IMG/VR virus record: IMGVR_UViG_3300042555_001266
Span: 1-26,340 of that record
Source of the DNA: a virus
Direction: 5' to 3' (one strand)
Length of the DNA stretch: 26,340 bases
Positions 22,737 through 26,340 of the stretch are shown here, piece by piece. The notes beneath the pieces were generated by a model. The model ran no database searches and was not told the origin of the DNA. It saw only the letters and a program-made list of their open reading frames with translations. The stretch's first letter is position 1. Every line of letters starts with the position of its first letter. Made by a program: the position numbers and the translations under genes.

Positions 22737-24149
22737 ATGAGTAAAAATAAAAATTTTGAGTACTTAGGAAGTGGTTTCCAAATACAGTTATTAAACCAAA
22801 TTATCTTAGATAAAGACTTTTCTAGGTCAATTATCGACGTGATTGATGTGACTTATTTTGAAAACAAGTATTTCAAACTAATCATTCAGATGATTAAAGA
22901 ATACTATGTAAAATACGAACACACACCAACGTTTGATACTTTGGAACAAATAACTAAGTCGGAATTACAACAAGAGACCGCTTCAAAAATAGTTATTGAC
23001 ACAATTGGTAAAATTAAAGAGGCACCAATAGAAGGTGCTGAGTTCGTTCAAGAAAAAGCAATGAAGTTTTGTAAACAACAAGAACTTCAAAAAGTAATGG
23101 GTAAAGCCCAAAAAATTATTGATGGTGGTGAGTTCGAAAACTACGACAAAGTAGAACAGTTAGTAAGAAGTGCACTACAAGTTGGGGAAAGAGAAGACGG
23201 TATGACTAACGTTTTCTCTAACTTAGACGACGTTTTAAACGAGGATTATAGACATCCGATACCAATGGGTATTTCAGGGATTGATAGACTCTTAAAAGGT
23301 GGGTTGGCTAAAGGTGAGATTGGTGTTGTATTGGCACCAACAGGGGTTGGTAAAACAACTCTAATGACTAAGATTACAAATCACGCATTTAACTTAGGTT
23401 ATAACGTCCTACAAATATTTTTTGAAGATAATCCTAAGATTATTCAACGAAAACATATAGTTTTGTGGACTAAGGTTCATCCTGACGAATTAACTTTGAA
23501 GAAAGATGAGGTATTGAAACGTGTAACTGATATCAAAACATCAATGCAAAATCAATTAATCTTGAAAAAGTTACCGTCAGATACTATGACGATGTTACAA
23601 ATCAAGAATCAGGTTAGAAAGATGATTGCTGATGGTGTTAAACTTGATATGATATCGTTAGATTACATTGACTGTGTATTACCTGATAGAAACTTAGGTG
23701 ATGAATGGAAATCGGAAGGTTCTGTAATGAGAGCGTTTGAAGCAATGTGTCACGAGTTAAATTTAGTTGGATGGACAGCAACACAAGGTAATAGACAATC
23801 TATTTCTTCTGAAGTTGTAACAACTGACCAAATGGGGGGTTCTATTAAGAAAGCTCAAGTAGGTCACGTTATCATATCGGTGGCTAAGTCATTACAACAA
23901 AAAGAAATGAAATTAGCAACTATCGCAATTACTAAGTCACGTATTGGTGATGATGGTGTTGTGTTTGAAAACTGTAAGTTCGACAATGGTATGTTAGAAA
24001 TTGATACTGAATCTTCAGTAACATTCTTAGGTCTTGAAGAACAAAACGACCAAAAACAACGTGATAAAGTTCGTGAGTTATTGGAAAGACGTAAAGAACG
24101 TGACGCACAGAAGAAAAAAGATGATGAAAATAAAAAAGATGAACAATAA
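22737..24149 (+). CDS. Replicative DNA helicase, DnaB/gp41 type
   Basis: The 470-residue protein matches T4 gp41 (475) in size. An N-terminal helical domain (1-130, with [19 protein letters not shown]) resembles the DnaB N-terminal collar. A RecA-like motor follows, with Walker [10 protein letters not shown] (200-208), LQIFFEDN (motif 1a region), Walker [10 protein letters not shown] (D309) and [11 protein letters not shown] (motif H3/Gln sensor). An Arg finger candidate lies in [11 protein letters not shown]. The last 40 residues are a charged coil ([20 protein letters not shown]), possibly for contact with loader or primase. Hexameric gp41 unwinds the fork 5'-3' on the lagging strand and partners a primase, not in this window. 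The gene ends one base before nrdB. Assignment is confident. Confidence 0.93.
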   Translation: MSKNKNFEYLGSGFQIQLLNQIILDKDFSRSIIDVIDVTYFENKYFKLIIQMIKEYYVKYEHTPTFDTLEQITKSELQQETASKIVIDTIGKIKEAPIEGAEFVQEKAMKFCKQQELQKVMGKAQKIIDGGEFENYDKVEQLVRSALQVGEREDGMTNVFSNLDDVLNEDYRHPIPMGISGIDRLLKGGLAKGEIGVVLAPTGVGKTTLMTKITNHAFNLGYNVLQIFFEDNPKIIQRKHIVLWTKVHPDELTLKKDEVLKRVTDIKTSMQNQLILKKLPSDTMTMLQIKNQVRKMIADGVKLDMISLDYIDCVLPDRNLGDEWKSEGSVMRAFEAMCHELNLVGWTATQGNRQSISSEVVTTDQMGGSIKKAQVGHVIISVAKSLQQKEMKLATIAITKSRIGDDGVVFENCKFDNGMLEIDTESSVTFLGLEEQNDQKQRDKVRELLERRKERDAQKKKDDENKKDEQ

Positions 24150-24150
24150 T

Positions 24151-25110
24151 ATGGAAAATAAAGTAGAACCAATTTTAGAAACAAATCCTGATAGATTTGT
24201 AGTATTCCCTATCCAATATCACGATATTTGGGAATTTTATGCACAACACAAGGCGGCGTTTTGGACGGCAGAAGAATTTGATTTAAGTGATGATATCAGA
24301 GATTGGAGTAATTTATCAGATAATGAAAAATATTTCATTAAAAATATTTTAGCATTTTTTGCAGCATCTGATGGTATTGTTAATGAAAACATTGCTGAGA
24401 ACTTCGCAAGGGAGGTACAGTTTCCGGAAGCTAAGTTTTTCTATGGATTCCAAGTTGCTATGGAGAATGAACATTCTTTAACTTATTCTTTATTAATTGA
24501 TACTTATATCACAGACTCAAAAGAAAAGGATGATTGTTTCCACGCGATTGACAGACTACCGGCAGTTCAGAAAAAAGCTAAATGGGCTTTAGATTGGATT
24601 GAAAACGCATCGTTTCAAGAACGATTGATAGCGTTTGTTGCTGTTGAAGGAATCTTTTTTTCAGGTTCGTTCTGTTCAATATTTTGGTTAAAATCGAGAG
24701 GAATTATGCAAGGATTATGTGACGCTAACTCATTAATTTTTAAAGATGAGAATCTTCATTGTGATTTCGCAATTCACTTGTTAAATAACCATATTGTTAA
24801 CAAACCAAGTGAGAAAAGAATTAAAGAAATATTACTTTCAGCTTTAGAGATTGAAAAGGAGTTTATAACTGAATCACTACCAGTATCATTAATTGGGATG
24901 AATTCTAATTTAATGAAACAATATTTAGAGTTCGTTGTTGATGGTTTATTATATAAGTTAGGTTGTAGTAAAGAATTTAATGTAGAACAACCTTTCAAGT
25001 TTATGGAACAGATTGCGGTTGAAACTAAAGGTAATTTCTTTGAAAATAGAACACTTGAATATCAAAAGGCGAAATTGAATGAAACAATTTCTTTTACTGA
25101 TGAGTTTTAA
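24151..25110 (+). CDS. nrdB: Ribonucleotide reductase class I small subunit (R2), eukaryote-like
   Basis: The start was set at 24151, one base after the helicase stop, because it yields 319 residues beginning at the normal R2 N-terminus; an upstream in-frame ATG at 24034 lies wholly inside the helicase gene. All diiron ligands are present: D74 (AASDG), E105 and H108 (MENEHS), E166 (VAVEG), E200 and H203 (DENLHCDF). The radical tyrosine is Y112 (HSLTY). The C-terminus SFTDEF is the tail that docks on R1. Segments [22 protein letters not shown] and SIFWLKSRG are strikingly like eukaryotic R2 and the related bacterial subclass found in Bacteroidota. With NrdA it makes dNTPs for phage replication. 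Very confident. Confidence 0.96.
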   Translation: MENKVEPILETNPDRFVVFPIQYHDIWEFYAQHKAAFWTAEEFDLSDDIRDWSNLSDNEKYFIKNILAFFAASDGIVNENIAENFAREVQFPEAKFFYGFQVAMENEHSLTYSLLIDTYITDSKEKDDCFHAIDRLPAVQKKAKWALDWIENASFQERLIAFVAVEGIFFSGSFCSIFWLKSRGIMQGLCDANSLIFKDENLHCDFAIHLLNNHIVNKPSEKRIKEILLSALEIEKEFITESLPVSLIGMNSNLMKQYLEFVVDGLLYKLGCSKEFNVEQPFKFMEQIAVETKGNFFENRTLEYQKAKLNETISFTDEF

Positions 25111-25128
25111 TAAAATATTATAATCATT

Positions 25129-26340
25129 ATGATGTCATTAAAAATTAAAAAAAGAAACGGGGAGAAACAATCATTTAATCCTCAAAAAATTTACAACAGA
25201 GTTAAAAGAGCAGCTAAAGGTCTTAATGTTAACTTTGATGAGATTTTTATTAAAGTGACAACTTCTCTACCAACTGAGGGTTACATCACAACAAAAGAAT
25301 TAGATAAATTGGTGTATGAGATTGCGTCCTCATACACTGGTAGTCATCACGATTATTCACGATTGGCGTCTTCAGTTGCTATCTCATCATATCACAAAGA
25401 TACGGTTGATAGTTTTAGTGAAACTATGCACACATTACACACTGAAGGTGTTGTTCACGATAATCTAATGAGTATTATCGAGAAATATGGACCAAGTAAG
25501 ATTGATTCAATTATTAATCACGAGAATGATTATAACTTTGACTTTTTTGCGTGGAAAGCATTACAAGAAATGTATTTGTTGAAATTACCGAATGGTAAGG
25601 TTGTTGAAAGACCACAACATATGTATATGAGAATTGCGTTGTGGGTAACTGATAGTTACGAAGAGGCGGTTGATTATTATAAGTCATTGTCAGAACAAAG
25701 AATTTCTAAGGCAACCCCAATTATGATTAACTCAGGGACATTAATCCCTCAGTTAGCGTCTTGTGTATTACATTATAATAATTCAGATTCAAGACAAGGT
25801 TTGTTGGGTACATTGAATGATATTTCTACTTACTCATCGGACGCTGCGGGTATTGGATTATGTATGTCAAACCAAAGAAGTAAAGAAAGTCGTATTACTA
25901 CATCAGGTGGTTTTGCGGGTGGATTATTAAAGTATCTTAAAATTGTTAACGAATCATTAAGATTCTTTAATCAACAAGGTAGAAGACCTGGTAGTGCAGC
26001 TATCTACATCGAACCTTGGCATAAAGATATCTTTGATTTATTGGATATTAAAAAGAATACAGGTAAAGATGAATTGAGAGCTAGAGACTTGTTTACGGCA
26101 TTGTGGATTCCTGATAACTTTATGAAAGCGGTTAGAAATAATTCTGATTGGTATTTGTTCTGTCCTAATGATATTAAGAAGGCGGGATTAAAACCTTTAC
26201 AAGAGTCTTACGGTTCTGAGTATGAAGAAACTTATGTGAAAGCGGTTGAGTTAGGTCTTGGTAAAAAAGTAAGTGCAACTGAAATTTGGACTAAGATTAT
26301 TGAGTCTCAAATTGAAACAGGTGTTCCTTACTTATGTTCT
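25129..26340 (+). CDS. nrdA: Ribonucleotide reductase class I large subunit (R1), N-terminal part, cut by window end
   Basis: Open from ATG 25129 (or the adjacent ATG 25132) to the window end, giving 404 residues. An ATP-cone regulatory domain opens the protein (KIKKRNGEKQSFNPQKIYNR). The catalytic barrel follows, with LASCVLHYN where C212 is the first redox cysteine, and DAAGIGLCMSNQR. Later segments are RRPGSAAIYIEPWHKDIFDL, DIKKNTGKDELRARDLF and ESQIETGVPYLCS. These match eukaryote-type R1 closely. The thiyl-radical cysteine, second redox cysteine and C-terminal Cys pair are beyond the window. The gene begins 18 bases after nrdB, in the order nrdB-nrdA, forming one operon with the helicase. 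R1 reduces ribonucleotides using the R2 radical; the ATP cone suggests dATP feedback control is retained. Very confident. Confidence 0.96.
   Translation, partial: MMSLKIKKRNGEKQSFNPQKIYNRVKRAAKGLNVNFDEIFIKVTTSLPTEGYITTKELDKLVYEIASSYTGSHHDYSRLASSVAISSYHKDTVDSFSETMHTLHTEGVVHDNLMSIIEKYGPSKIDSIINHENDYNFDFFAWKALQEMYLLKLPNGKVVERPQHMYMRIALWVTDSYEEAVDYYKSLSEQRISKATPIMINSGTLIPQLASCVLHYNNSDSRQGLLGTLNDISTYSSDAAGIGLCMSNQRSKESRITTSGGFAGGLLKYLKIVNESLRFFNQQGRRPGSAAIYIEPWHKDIFDLLDIKKNTGKDELRARDLFTALWIPDNFMKAVRNNSDWYLFCPNDIKKAGLKPLQESYGSEYEETYVKAVELGLGKKVSATEIWTKIIESQIETGVPYLCS

Noticed and set aside
24034-24150. Longer NrdB start at 24034
   Set aside because: The extra 39 residues are Lys/Asn-rich, lie wholly within the helicase reading frame, and have no counterpart in R2 proteins. 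The ATG at 24151 gives the normal family length.
23864-24184. Antisense 106-residue ORF over the helicase C-terminus
   Set aside because: The Ser/Phe/Leu runs are the mirror of the charged coil of the helicase. There is no independent evidence for coding.

Overview
The window is a stretch of a T4-like contractile-tailed (myovirus) phage genome. It is AT-rich (about 30% GC by eye), almost fully coding, and every gene is on the + strand. The identifying set is tail sheath (gp18), tail tube (gp19), a gp26/gp51-type tail assembly protein, a tape measure, gp53, then gp32, UvsX, RNase H, a gp41-type helicase and class I ribonucleotide reductase. No tRNA, CRISPR, insertion sequence or integrase is visible. 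No gene start carries a recognisable Shine-Dalgarno sequence; leaders are A/T-rich. Together with a eukaryote-type NrdB/NrdA, as found in Bacteroidota, this makes a Bacteroidota host plausible, but it is not proven. A textbook sigma70 promoter upstream of gp32 argues for caution.

Layout. Positions 1-1985 hold the sheath C-terminus, a HAD-like enzyme and the tail tube. Positions 1991-2854 hold a methyltransferase gene flanked by two copies of a 114-bp regulatory segment (terminator, AT-rich leader, first three codons). Positions 2846-3746 hold a gp26-like ORF overlapped in the +1 frame by a short ORF, directly before the tape measure (3787-5691). This is the position and shape of a tail-assembly-chaperone frameshift pair. 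Positions 5727-18232 hold a 1696-residue baseplate/tail-cap protein with an embedded OmpA-like domain, a 107-residue gp53-like wedge protein, and a 2366-residue baseplate/hub protein. Two small proteins of unknown function follow (18274-19187).

From 19304 the replication/recombination module begins: ssDNA-binding protein, UvsX recombinase, 5' nuclease, an unidentified 151-residue protein, DnaB-type helicase, NrdB and NrdA (cut by the window end). The two modules are separated by a strong terminator and a perfect TTGACA-N17-TATAAT promoter. Most structural transcription units are instead preceded by a TATTTATA-like box, often right after a terminator, which may be this phage's own late or middle promoter.

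The most noteworthy signals are the duplicated terminator-leader cassette around the methyltransferase, the probable +1 recoding site before the tape measure, the TATTTATA boxes, a zinc-less gp32 with a bacterial-SSB-like DLPF tip, and cell-wall-related folds (OmpA-like, and possibly glucosaminidase-like) inside very large baseplate proteins.
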